DNA of 28,095 bases from Pseudomonadota bacterium (lineage in GTDB: Bacteria; Pseudomonadota; Alphaproteobacteria; Azospirillales; Azospirillaceae): contig JAEZHQ010000432.1 of NCBI GenBank assembly GCA_023416455.1, forward strand, positions 1 through 28,095, in the 5' to 3' direction. The notes under the pieces are model-generated. The model was not told the DNA's origin and ran no database searches. It was given only the letters and a program-made list of their open reading frames with translations. Both the position numbers and the translations under genes were made by a program. This document shows, in pieces, positions 15,083-22,061 of this stretch (position 1 is the stretch's first letter; each line of letters starts with the position of its first letter).

Positions 15083-15517
15083 GCGCAGGCGGGGAGGGGA
15101 CGCTCTCCGAGGGGGGAGGGGCGGTCCGGGCGGTCCGCCGGTGCGTTTTCCGGATCGGGCGCCAGCGGGACCGAGCCCTGCCCTGAAGGGGCCGGCCGGC
15201 CGTGGCGACGCCACGGGAGGCACCATGATTCGCATCGCCGAAGCCGCGGCCCGGGTCATCCAGCAGCGACCTCGGCGCCATGGTGGATCCGGCCGTCCCG
15301 CTTCTGGTCATAGCCTGCATGGTCGGGGCCTGCGCCGTTCCAGTGGATCGGCCGTCGGGCCGAGACCATCGCCCCGATGGGGGCGGCGCATGAACCCCCG
15401 AACGGCCTATGCCCGGTTGGCGGGGCGGCTTCCCGCGCCGCCCGGGCGCTCCACCTTCCCTTGCGCAGGACGTTCGTTCCGTCCGTATCCCTTCCTCCGG
15501 CAGCGGAGTCCGAGCCC
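15083..15517. other. Intergenic region without a convincing gene
   Basis: About 435 bases with weak codon bias in every frame. A frame starting MIRIAEAAARVIQQ at 15225 loses protein-like character after about 15 residues, and a 37-codon frame at 15280-15393 encodes a tiny lipoprotein-like peptide without a ribosome site. It may contain decayed coding sequence; nothing stronger is seen. Confidence 0.4.
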
Positions 15518-16117
15518 ATGTTCGACCCCAGCGAGATCGGCCGCATCACCCCCGACGAGCAGGCCGATGCCCTGCGAACGCTGATCGCCGTCTTCGCCAC
15601 CTCCGTGGTGCGGCCGGGGGAACAGCGGCCCCGCAACGCGGTCAGTGCCGAGATCATCGACATCCTGGACGAGGTTCCGCCCGAGCAGGCCGAGCCGGTC
15701 GCCCAGCTCTTCACCATGATCGCGCTCCGCCTGCGCCGGAGGGGGCGGCCGCGGCGCACCACCTTCCGCCTGGCGCTGGAGACGGCCCTGCTCGCCCGCT
15801 CCTATGTGGGCGAGCCGGCGCCGAGCAACGAGGCCGCCTACCTGTCCTCCGACCGGCCGGGGCTGGGGATCATCGACCTCGCCTGCTCCGACATACTGGA
15901 GCGCATGGCCGTGGTCCCCGACGCCGAGCAGCGGGCCTGGCTGACCGCCCAGGTGATCGCGACCGGGCTGATCGACGCCGACCGCCGCCACACGCTGGGC
16001 GGCGCCGACCGCGACCAGGGCGACATGGCGGTGGCGGAGTTCCTGCTGCGCTCGGCTGCCCAATATCTCGCCGCCACCGCCGTGCGCTCGCCGCCGCCGC
16101 CGGAGGGGGGCGCCTGA
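15518..16117 (+). CDS. Conserved-looking helical protein of unknown function
   Basis: A 199-residue soluble, mostly alpha-helical protein that I cannot assign. It starts MFDPSEIGRITPDEQADALR, and the ATG follows a GGAG with 11-base spacing; an upstream in-frame extension has poor codon bias. The centre holds an amphipathic stretch (PEQAEPVAQLFTMIALRLRR), a strongly basic RRRGRPRRTTFR (about 74-85) that could contact nucleic acid or phospholipid, and long helices to about residue 180. The tail is Pro-rich. No signal peptide or membrane segment. Third-position G/C bias is typical of the genome. It converges on the receiver-GGDEF gene 43 bases away. Confidence 0.7.
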   Translation: MFDPSEIGRITPDEQADALRTLIAVFATSVVRPGEQRPRNAVSAEIIDILDEVPPEQAEPVAQLFTMIALRLRRRGRPRRTTFRLALETALLARSYVGEPAPSNEAAYLSSDRPGLGIIDLACSDILERMAVVPDAEQRAWLTAQVIATGLIDADRRHTLGGADRDQGDMAVAEFLLRSAAQYLAATAVRSPPPPEGGA

Positions 16118-16160
16118 CCGGCGCATTCGGACCCCGCGGACGCCTGCTCAGCGCGCCTGC

Positions 16161-17069
16161 TCAGCGCGCGATGACCACCCGGTTGCGCCCCGATTCCTTC
16201 GCGCGGTAGAGGGCCGCGTCGGCCTCCTTGAGCGCGGCCTCGACCGCGGCGTCCACCCCGCCGGCGCGCAGCGCGGCGTGGTGGGTGTCGACCGCCGCCA
16301 CGCCGATGCTGACGGTCATGGCGAAGGGCGTGCCGTCATGCTCCAGCGCGGTTGCGGCGACCTGGGCGCGCAGGCGCTCGGCCACCACGGGGGCATCGGC
16401 GATGTCGGTCTCGGGCAGCAGCACGACGAATTCCTCGCCGCCGTAGCGGCCCACCTGGTCGCTGGGGCGCAGGTCGTCGCGCAGGAGCCGGGCGAACCGC
16501 TTCAGCGCCTCGTCCCCGGCGGCGTGGCCCAGACGGTCGTTGATGCGCTTGAAATGGTCGATGTCGGCCATCAGGAGCGACAGGGGATGGCCGTAGCGGC
16601 GCGCCCGCGCGATCTCCTCCCGCGCCCGTTCCAGGAAGGCGCGGCGGTTGGCGACGCCGGTCAGCGGGTCGGTGTGGGCCTGCTCCAGCAGCCGCCGGTG
16701 CATCTCGGTGATCCGCCCGCCGGCCTTCAGGCGCGCCTTCAGGTGCGCGGCGTTGACCGGCTTGTGGACGAAATCGTCCGCCCCGGCGTCGAGCGCCTTG
16801 AACTCGTAGAGCGCGTCGTCGTGGGCGGTCATCAGGATCAGGTACTTGTAGGCGGTGCGCGGGTCGGCGCGCAGGTGCCAGCACACCTCCAGCCCGCACA
16901 GCTTCGGCATCTCCCAGTCGATGATGGCGATGTCGAACGGCTCGCCCCAGGCGCGGTCCAGCGCCTCCTGGCCGTCGCGGGCGAGAATGACCTCGTGCCC
17001 GTAGGACGCCACCTGCTCCGACAGCATGGCGCGCATCAGGATGGTGTCGTCGGCGATGAGGACGCGCAT
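16161..17069 (-). CDS. PleD-like response regulator: receiver plus GGDEF diguanylate cyclase
   Basis: A 302-residue cytoplasmic protein with a receiver domain (1-120) and a GGDEF domain (about 130-300). The receiver has the acidic pair D7/D8, phospho-acceptor D51 in IIDWEMPKL, T81 and K103 (HKPVNA), so it should be phosphorylatable. The cyclase has the active motif as GGEEF at 210-214 and the inhibitory I-site R201-P-S-D204 at the correct five-residue spacing, so product inhibition by c-di-GMP is expected. It makes c-di-GMP from two GTP. The ATG at 17069 starts exactly at the receiver (MRVLIADD). No histidine kinase is adjacent, so the partner is encoded elsewhere. The 112-bp element lies 84 bases upstream of its start. 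Confidence 0.95.
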   Translation of the reverse strand: MRVLIADDTILMRAMLSEQVASYGHEVILARDGQEALDRAWGEPFDIAIIDWEMPKLCGLEVCWHLRADPRTAYKYLILMTAHDDALYEFKALDAGADDFVHKPVNAAHLKARLKAGGRITEMHRRLLEQAHTDPLTGVANRRAFLERAREEIARARRYGHPLSLLMADIDHFKRINDRLGHAAGDEALKRFARLLRDDLRPSDQVGRYGGEEFVVLLPETDIADAPVVAERLRAQVAATALEHDGTPFAMTVSIGVAAVDTHHAALRAGGVDAAVEAALKEADAALYRAKESGRNRVVIAR

Positions 17070-17152
17070 GGCGGGAAGCCTGCGCCCGCTCCACCGCCGG
17101 GTCAATGGGGCGATTGCGCACAGGATCCCCGCCGACGGGGCGGCGCTGGAGT

Positions 17153-17264
17153 CAATGCCGTGTCGTCAAGGTGGTTGTGTCGAGGTCGACCTCCAAAACA
17201 CAGCAGGCGAACTCGAACGCATACCCTGCATATTGTGGCTTGGCACCATAACGACACGGTGTTG
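17153..17264 (+). mobile_element. 112-bp MITE-like element, copy 1
   Basis: A 112-bp sequence that recurs, inverted, at 21137-21248 with 106 of 112 identical positions; the first 59 bases are identical and similarity stops abruptly at both ends. Its ends form imperfect 19-bp terminal inverted repeats: CAATGCCGTGTCGTCAAGG at the left and, read from the other strand, CAACACCGTGTCGTTATGG at the right (15/19). A perfect 12-bp palindrome GAGGTCGACCTC lies inside, flanked by tgtgt and acaca. No coding capacity and no convincing target duplication (ggagt/ggatt flanks are only similar). Lower GC than neighbours. It looks like a non-autonomous element moved by an unseen transposase. Confidence 0.75.
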
Positions 17265-17650
17265 GGATTGGGAGGGACTGCCAGCTCGGCAAACCGCAGG
17301 ACGCCCTGAAGGTCACGCTGACCGCCGAGCAGGTGCCGCTGCGCAATCATTCCCACCAGGGATCTTCCATCGGGTTCATGAAATCGAAGCCGGTGACGAT
17401 TCCGGCGGTGCCCGGAAACCAGACGGTCCCCGCCAGCCTGCCGGTCGCCACCACCGCGGCGGGCAGCGCCACGCCGGCCAGCGGCGACACCGACCTGACG
17501 GCGATCGCAGGAGCCACGCCGGGCAACCCGTCTGCGAATCCGGTCACCTTCACCGGTCCCTACACGTCGACCAAGCCGACCGCCGATGCCCGGTTGCGGG
17601 TCTCCCTGTTGGTTCTCGGCACGCCCGGCGGGCCGTCGCGCCCGCCGTCT
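17265..17650 (+). pseudogene. Fragment resembling a phage tail-collar/microcystin-dependent-type protein
   Basis: Directly after the element, one plus frame reads GKPQDALKVTLTAEQVPLRN and then HSHQGSSIG, followed by Thr/Pro/Ala/Asn-rich sequence such as TPGNPSANPVTFTGPY. The L-T-x-x-Q-x-P-x-H-x-H pattern is typical of tail-collar fibre proteins. There is no start: the frame runs back into the 112-bp element, where it meets a stop at 17249. The 3' end runs into the oppositely oriented oxidoreductase gene without its own stop before the overlap. Both ends therefore look truncated. The family call rests on one motif and composition, so it is tentative. Confidence 0.5.
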
Positions 17651-17651
17651 T

Positions 17652-19844
17652 CTACCACCCCGTTGAAAACGGCAAGCGCGTCAATCTCCGCCCTGTGGCG
17701 GCGAAGACCGCGTTCGCGATGGCCGGCGCCATCGGAAGCACGCCGATCTCGCCGACACCGCAGGGCTTGTCCGTATCCGAGGCCAGCAGACGCACCGCGA
17801 CCTGCGGCGCGTCCGCCGGGCCAAGGATCGGGTAGTCGGCGCCGGTCTGCACCTGGGCCCCGCCGTTCCTGAAGATCACGGCCTCCTGCAAGGCCATGCC
17901 GGTCCCCATGACGATGGCGCCCTCGACCTGCGCGGCGACGGAGTCCGGGTGCACGGCGATGCCGGGATCGACCGCGGCCCAGACGCGCGGCACCCGCAAC
18001 CGGCCTCCGCCTCCGTCACCTCCGCCTCCGTCACCTCTGACGTCCACCTCCGCCACCACGGCGATGCAGGTGCCCCGCAAGCGGCAGCAGCCGATGCCCA
18101 TCGGTGCCGACGTGCCCCGCCCGCTCCAACCGGCCATCTCCGCCGCCACCTCCAGCACGCGGCGCGCGCGGGGATCGTCGAGCATCGTCAGGCGAAGCTC
18201 AAGTGGGTCGCGGCCCACCGTCGCGGCGATCTGGTCGAGGAAGCTCTCGATGGCCCAGACGGTGAAGCCGCCGCCGACGCCGCGCAGGAAGCCGACCGGG
18301 ATGCCGGCGTTCTCCCGCACATAGTCCAGACGCTGGTGCGGGATGGCGTAATCGTGCTCCTGCCCGTCGATCACGGTCTGGTCGAGGTGCTTTTCCGCCT
18401 CGAAGCGGTCGGGGAACAGGCGGGCGATCACGGAATCGGCGACGATGCGGTGCGTCCAGCCGAGGATACGGCCCCGCTCGTCCAGCGCCGCGCGCAGGCG
18501 TTGCGCCGACAGGGGGCGGTACTGGCCGTGAGTCAGGTCGTCCAGCACGGTGCGCACCACTTTGACCGGGTGCCCCACCACCTTGGCCACCAGCACGGCA
18601 TCGCGGGAGACGTCGTTGTCCACCCGCCGGCCGAAGGCGCCGCCGACCAGCGTCGGCGTGACGTCCACCATGAAGGGCGCCGTCTTGCCCGCCTTGGCCG
18701 CCAGCCGCATGTTGAGGCTGCGCGCCTGGGTGGAGGCGACAAGGTCCACGGCGAACCCCAAGCCGTGGATGCGCGCCGTGGCGTTCAGCGGCTCCATCGC
18801 CCTGTGGGCGACGTGGTGGCTCTCGAACTCCATCTCCAGCACGCGGGCGGCACCGGCGAAGGCCGCCGCCGGGTCGCCGCGGCGCCGCACCTCGTAGCCC
18901 TGGCGGCCGGCGTCGCGGGCGACGGCCATGAAGGAGCGCAGAGCCGCCGCGCTGTCATAGGCAGCGGCCTTCGGGTCGGCGTCCCAGACGACCGACAGGG
19001 CCGCCCGCCCGCGCTCCGCCGTCCAGCCATCGCGGGCGACGACGGCGACGCCGTCGGGCAGGGGGACCACCGCCTCCACCCCCGGCACGGCGAGCGCCGC
19101 GCGGTGGTCCACGCGGCGCGGGGCGCTGCCGGGAACCGGGCCACGCGCGACGGAGGCCACGCGCATCTCCGCCATGCCGGCATCCGTGCCGTAGCGGGCG
19201 CTGCCGTTCACCTTCGCGGCGAGGTCGAGGCGTTCCGGGCTGGTGCCGATCAGGCGCCAGGAGGCGCGCGGCTTCAGCGGGATCGGGCGGGAGGGGGGAT
19301 CCGCCGGGTCCAGGGCCGCAACGGCGCCATGGTCGAGGCGCCGGCCACTCGCCGCGTGCAGGACCGCGCCGGGTTCCGTCGTCAGTTCGGCGGCGGGAAC
19401 CCGCCAGTGGCGGGCGGCCGTCTCGATCAGCACGGCGCGCGCCTCGGCCCCGGCGCGGCGCAGCGGGTCCCAATAGCCGCGCGTGCTGCGGCTGTCCGCC
19501 GTCACGAGGCGGTCGAAGAAGATCGGGTTGCCGTAGGCGTGGTCGAAAGGGGGCGCGACGACGCGCACCTTGGACCAGTCGGCGTCCAGCTCCTCCGCCA
19601 GGATCATCGGCAGGGCGGTGGTGGAGCCCTGTCCCAGCTCCTCCGCCGGGCGGACGATGGTGACGATGCCGTCGGTGCCGATGGCGACCCAGATGTTGGG
19701 CTTCAGGCCCCGGATGGAGGCGAAGGCGGTCGCCACGGGCAGGGCCAGCGTGAGGCCCAGCACGGCGCCGCCCGCCCCGGCGGCGCCGGCGGCCCCGGCA
19801 CCCAGCAAGAAGACGCGGCGCGACACGGGCTTGCGGTCGGTCAT
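17652..19844 (-). CDS. Molybdopterin-binding subunit of a two-subunit Mo hydroxylase (isoquinoline 1-oxidoreductase beta-like)
   Basis: A 730-residue xanthine-dehydrogenase-family catalytic subunit of the IorB/aldehyde-oxidase type. It opens with a twin-arginine signal (SRRVFLLGAGAAGAAGA, residues 8-24), predicting export of the folded complex. Family motifs are EELGQGSTTALPM (68-80), GGAFGRR (401-407) and the C-terminal GVGEIGV with the catalytic base-type glutamate E699. It should hydroxylate an N-heterocycle or oxidise an aldehyde, passing electrons to the 2Fe-2S partner and probably a cytochrome c. The ATG at 19844 has GGAGG 5 bases upstream and lies 1 base past the partner's stop. An odd Gly/Asp-rich insert GDGGGGDGGGG is repeat-encoded. 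Substrate unknown. Confidence 0.93.
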   Translation of the reverse strand: MTDRKPVSRRVFLLGAGAAGAAGAGGAVLGLTLALPVATAFASIRGLKPNIWVAIGTDGIVTIVRPAEELGQGSTTALPMILAEELDADWSKVRVVAPPFDHAYGNPIFFDRLVTADSRSTRGYWDPLRRAGAEARAVLIETAARHWRVPAAELTTEPGAVLHAASGRRLDHGAVAALDPADPPSRPIPLKPRASWRLIGTSPERLDLAAKVNGSARYGTDAGMAEMRVASVARGPVPGSAPRRVDHRAALAVPGVEAVVPLPDGVAVVARDGWTAERGRAALSVVWDADPKAAAYDSAAALRSFMAVARDAGRQGYEVRRRGDPAAAFAGAARVLEMEFESHHVAHRAMEPLNATARIHGLGFAVDLVASTQARSLNMRLAAKAGKTAPFMVDVTPTLVGGAFGRRVDNDVSRDAVLVAKVVGHPVKVVRTVLDDLTHGQYRPLSAQRLRAALDERGRILGWTHRIVADSVIARLFPDRFEAEKHLDQTVIDGQEHDYAIPHQRLDYVRENAGIPVGFLRGVGGGFTVWAIESFLDQIAATVGRDPLELRLTMLDDPRARRVLEVAAEMAGWSGRGTSAPMGIGCCRLRGTCIAVVAEVDVRGDGGGGDGGGGRLRVPRVWAAVDPGIAVHPDSVAAQVEGAIVMGTGMALQEAVIFRNGGAQVQTGADYPILGPADAPQVAVRLLASDTDKPCGVGEIGVLPMAPAIANAVFAATGRRLTRLPFSTGW
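18004..18033. repeat. In-frame 15-bp duplication inside the Mo subunit gene
   Basis: The unit cctccgcctccgtca is present twice without mismatch at 18004-18018 and 18019-18033, giving the repeated Gly/Asp pentapeptide in the encoded protein. Being a multiple of three, it leaves the frame open and adds a flexible loop. Confidence 0.85.
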
Positions 19845-19845
19845 C

Positions 19846-20325
19846 TCAGCCTCCGGTCGCCGGGGCGCCCCGCTCGCGGGCGGCCCGTTCAATGGCGCGG
19901 ACGATGCGGCCGTAGGTGCCGCAGCGGCAGAGGTTGCCGGCCATGTGGTCGATGATCCCGGCGCGGGTCGGCACGCCGGGACGGTCCAGCAGGGCGGCCG
20001 CCTGCATGATCTGGCCGGACTGGCAGAAGCCGCATTGCGGCACCTGCTCCGCCCGCCATGCGCGCTGAAGCGGGTGGTCGGCGGTGTTCGACAGCCCCTC
20101 GATGGTGGTGACCGCGCGGCCGCGCACCCGGCTGGCGGGGATGGAGCAGGACCGTTCCGGCTGGCCGTCGATGTGCACGGTGCAGGCGCCGCACACCCCC
20201 GCCCCGCAGCTTATCCTGGTGCCGGTGAGGCCCAGCCGCTCGCGCAGCACATGCGCCAGCGGCATGTCGGGATCGGCCTCGACACGGCGGAGTTCGCCGT
20301 TCACGACGAATTCGATGATGTCCAT
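19846..20325 (-). CDS. 2Fe-2S subunit of the Mo hydroxylase (isoquinoline 1-oxidoreductase alpha-like)
   Basis: A 159-residue electron-transfer subunit. All eight cluster ligands are present: C40, C45, C48 and C60 of the plant-ferredoxin-type site (SCGAGVCGACTV) and C98, C101, C133 and C135 of the second site (QCGFCQSGQ, NLCRCGTY). It carries electrons from the Mo centre of the larger subunit. It has no Tat signal, so it should be co-exported with the twin-arginine partner. The ATG at 20325 begins at conserved MDIIEFVVNGE; longer upstream frames run through the operators. It is the first gene of the leftward pair and is divergent from the TetR gene. No FAD subunit gene is present, consistent with the two-subunit class. 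Confidence 0.95.
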   Translation of the reverse strand: MDIIEFVVNGELRRVEADPDMPLAHVLRERLGLTGTRISCGAGVCGACTVHIDGQPERSCSIPASRVRGRAVTTIEGLSNTADHPLQRAWRAEQVPQCGFCQSGQIMQAAALLDRPGVPTRAGIIDHMAGNLCRCGTYGRIVRAIERAARERGAPATGG

Positions 20326-20375
20326 GCTGTTCGCGTCCCCCGCTTGCCGGATGCGCCGACATGCCCTAGGCTTAC

Positions 20376-20391
20376 CGTACCGATCGGTACG
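20376..20391. promoter_or_regulatory. TetR-type operator site 1 (perfect 16-bp palindrome)
   Basis: CGTACCGATCGGTACG is its own reverse complement. It lies in the divergent gap between the 2Fe-2S subunit gene and the TetR gene, 28 bp centre-to-centre from a second, similar site. The shared half-site is CGTACC. Very likely the binding site of the adjacent regulator. Confidence 0.8.
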
Positions 20392-20402
20392 CCGGCACCA
20401 TA

Positions 20403-20420
20403 CCGTACCCATCGGTACGG
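20403..20420. promoter_or_regulatory. TetR-type operator site 2 (7-bp arms, 4-base centre)
   Basis: CCGTACC and GGTACGG flank CATC. It shares half-sites with the first operator and ends 5 bases before the ribosome-binding GGGAG of the TetR gene, so occupancy would block tetR expression (autoregulation). Confidence 0.75.
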
Positions 20421-20437
20421 CGCAAGGGAGCATGACC

Positions 20438-21055
20438 ATGATGGATTCCGAAAAGGCGGCGGACCCGCGCCGCGCCGAGATCCTGGCCGCGGCCGTCGCG
20501 CTTTTGAGCGAGCTTGGCTATGAGAAGACCACCATGCTGGCCGTCGCCAAGCGGGCCCGCGCCTCGAAGGAGACGTTGTACGCCTGGTTCGGGAACAAGC
20601 AGGGCCTGTTCATCGAGGTGATCCGCGCCCAGGCCGCACGGATGAACCGCGACCTGGAGGCGGCCATGGCCGACGGCGGCGGCACGCCGGACACGGTGTT
20701 GCGGCGCTTCGGGGATAATCTGCTGACCCTGCTGGCGAGCGATACCTCCATCGCCATCAACCGCGCCGCCATCGCCGAGGCCCCCCACGATTCCAGCTTC
20801 GGCCGCGTGCTGGCCGAGCAGGGGCGCCACCGGACGGGCAGCTTGGTCCTGCACTATCTGGAGCGGCAGCGCGAGGCCGGGCGCCTGTCCTTCGCCGATG
20901 CCGGCCAGGCATTGGATGCCTTCCTCGGCCTGCTGGTTGCCGACACGCAGGTGCGCATGCTGTCCGGTGCCCTGCCCCCGATGGGGCCGGAAGAGGTGAC
21001 CGGGCGGGCGGAGCGGGCCACGGCCATGTTCATGCGGCTGTTCGGTCCGGAATAG
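20438..21055 (+). CDS. TetR/AcrR family transcriptional regulator
   Basis: A 205-residue regulator. The N-terminal helix-turn-helix (about 10-58) is clear: RAEILAAAVALLSELGYEKT, then MLAVAKRARASKETLYAWF and GNKQGLFIEVI. The C-terminal ligand-binding part is helical and ends MFMRLFGPE. It most likely represses the divergent Mo oxidoreductase pair and itself through the two palindromes, releasing when the enzyme's substrate or an analogue binds. ATGs at 20432, 20438 and 20441 are in frame; 20438 has the best spacing (7) from GGGAG. It and the oxidoreductase lie between the two 112-bp elements, so the regulated unit may move or be rearranged as one block. Confidence 0.95.
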   Translation: MMDSEKAADPRRAEILAAAVALLSELGYEKTTMLAVAKRARASKETLYAWFGNKQGLFIEVIRAQAARMNRDLEAAMADGGGTPDTVLRRFGDNLLTLLASDTSIAINRAAIAEAPHDSSFGRVLAEQGRHRTGSLVLHYLERQREAGRLSFADAGQALDAFLGLLVADTQVRMLSGALPPMGPEEVTGRAERATAMFMRLFGPE

Positions 21056-21096
21056 AAAACGATGCTTGAGCTGTTCCGGTGCGTGGCCCCGCCCTT

Positions 21097-21116
21097 TGAA
21101 TCTGTGGGCAGATTCA
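21097..21116 (+). terminator. Hairpin downstream of the TetR gene
   Basis: The arms tgaatctg and cagattca form an 8-bp perfect stem with loop tggg, 41 bases after the stop and 20 bases before element copy 2. No T-run. Probable terminator. Confidence 0.45.
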
Positions 21117-21136
21117 TTGGGCGGATTCACCAGACG

Positions 21137-21248
21137 CAATACCGTGCCGTTATGGCGCCAAGCCACAATATGCAGGGTATGTGCTCGAATTCGCCTGCTG
21201 TGTTTTGGAGGTCGACCTCGACACAACCACCTTGACGACACGGCATTG
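21137..21248 (-). mobile_element. 112-bp MITE-like element, copy 2 (inverted)
   Basis: Reverse-complement copy of 17153-17264 with six differences, all transitions, confined to the half away from the identical 59 bases. Terminal inverted repeats here are CAATACCGTGCCGTTATGG and CAATGCCGTGTCGTCAAGG (15/19). It lies between the TetR gene and the 3' end of the GntR gene, ending 3 bases before that gene's stop. Flanks show no target-site duplication. Confidence 0.75.
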
Positions 21249-21251
21249 GCT

Positions 21252-21956
21252 CTAGGCAGGGTTGCCCGGGCCGGGCCGGCGCCCGTCCAGGAAGGCCGAC
21301 AGCTGCTCCGCGGCATGGCCCACATGGTCGGCGACCAGGCGGCAGGCGGTCGCCGCGTCGCCCGCCCGGCAGGCGGCGAGCAGCGCGCGGTGCTCGTCCT
21401 GGGAGCGCGGGTTGTAGCCCAGGGCGGCGGACTGGAAGCGCAGGTAGCGGTCGGCCGCCACCAGATGCTGCTCGACCAGGGCCAGCAGGCGCGGCCGGGC
21501 CGCCCGCGCGTAGAGCGTCATGTGGAAGCGCCGGTTCAGCTCTCCCATCCGCCCGGGGTCGGCGTCGCCGTCCATCTCGGCGACCAGCTCCTCGGCCAGC
21601 GCCAGGTCGGCGGCGGTCAGGGCGGGCAGCGACAGGCGCAGCGCCATCGGCTCCAGCGCCGCGCGGATGGCGCCGAGGTCGGCGTTGTCGGCGGCGGAGA
21701 TCTCGGCCACCACAGCGCCGCGGTGCGGGTGGAACTCCACAAGGGCCTGCGCCTCCAGTTGCCGCAGGGCCTCGCGGACCGGCATGCGGCTGACCCCGAA
21801 GGCCGCCGCCAGCTCCTCCTGGCGCAGGGGCTCCCCGGCGGGGAGCAGCCCGTCGAGGATGGCGTCGCGCAACACCGCCTCGACGAAGGCGGAGGCTGTG
21901 CGCAAGCGCGGGCGGGCCCGTTCGGCGAGGCGCGCCAGGCCGTGGCGGTCGGTCAT
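21252..21956 (-). CDS. GntR family regulator, FadR/FCD subclass
   Basis: A 234-residue regulator. The winged helix at about 18-82 is typical GntR: VLRDAILDGLLPAGEPLRQE, then ELAAAFGVSRMPVREALRQL and a wing ending HPHRGAVVAEI. The C-terminal FCD domain (about 90-225) has the expected helices and metal-site-type residues, for example the LNRRFHMTLY motif and HRALLAACRAGD. FCD regulators usually sense organic acids. The ATG at 21956 has AGAGGGA upstream. It is divergent from the BenE-family transporter with a perfect palindrome between them, so it probably controls that transporter and itself. Its 3' end abuts the 112-bp element. Confidence 0.95.
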   Translation of the reverse strand: MTDRHGLARLAERARPRLRTASAFVEAVLRDAILDGLLPAGEPLRQEELAAAFGVSRMPVREALRQLEAQALVEFHPHRGAVVAEISAADNADLGAIRAALEPMALRLSLPALTAADLALAEELVAEMDGDADPGRMGELNRRFHMTLYARAARPRLLALVEQHLVAADRYLRFQSAALGYNPRSQDEHRALLAACRAGDAATACRLVADHVGHAAEQLSAFLDGRRPGPGNPA

Positions 21957-21978
21957 GACGGATCCCTCTTGCCAGGAT

Positions 21979-21990
21979 ATTGGATCCAAT
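21979..21990. promoter_or_regulatory. Palindromic GntR-type operator in the divergent promoter
   Basis: ATTGGATCCAAT is a perfect 12-bp palindrome, 23 bases upstream of the GntR start and 72 bases upstream of the transporter start. It stands out as AT-rich in GC-rich surroundings. FCD-subclass regulators commonly bind short TTGGATCCAA-like sites. A role in autoregulation and benE control is inferred. Confidence 0.65.
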
Positions 21991-22061
21991 CTAACGCTGT
22001 TCATCCCATTTTGCACGCCCCGGCCCCCCGGCCGGCGCGCGGCCGACACGGAGGACAGCGC

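Noticed and set aside
15280..15393. 37-codon lipoprotein-like ORF
   Set aside because: No ribosome-binding site, weak codon bias and no recognisable family; mentioned only as a possibility.
17949..19955. Long rightward frame across the Mo oxidoreductase
   Set aside because: Antisense shadow of a subunit with a Tat signal and GGAFGRR and GVGEIGV motifs.
17153..21248. Complete transposon
   Set aside because: No transposase or integrase gene lies between the elements and no target duplication was found at the outer ends, so only a MITE-bracketed segment can be claimed.
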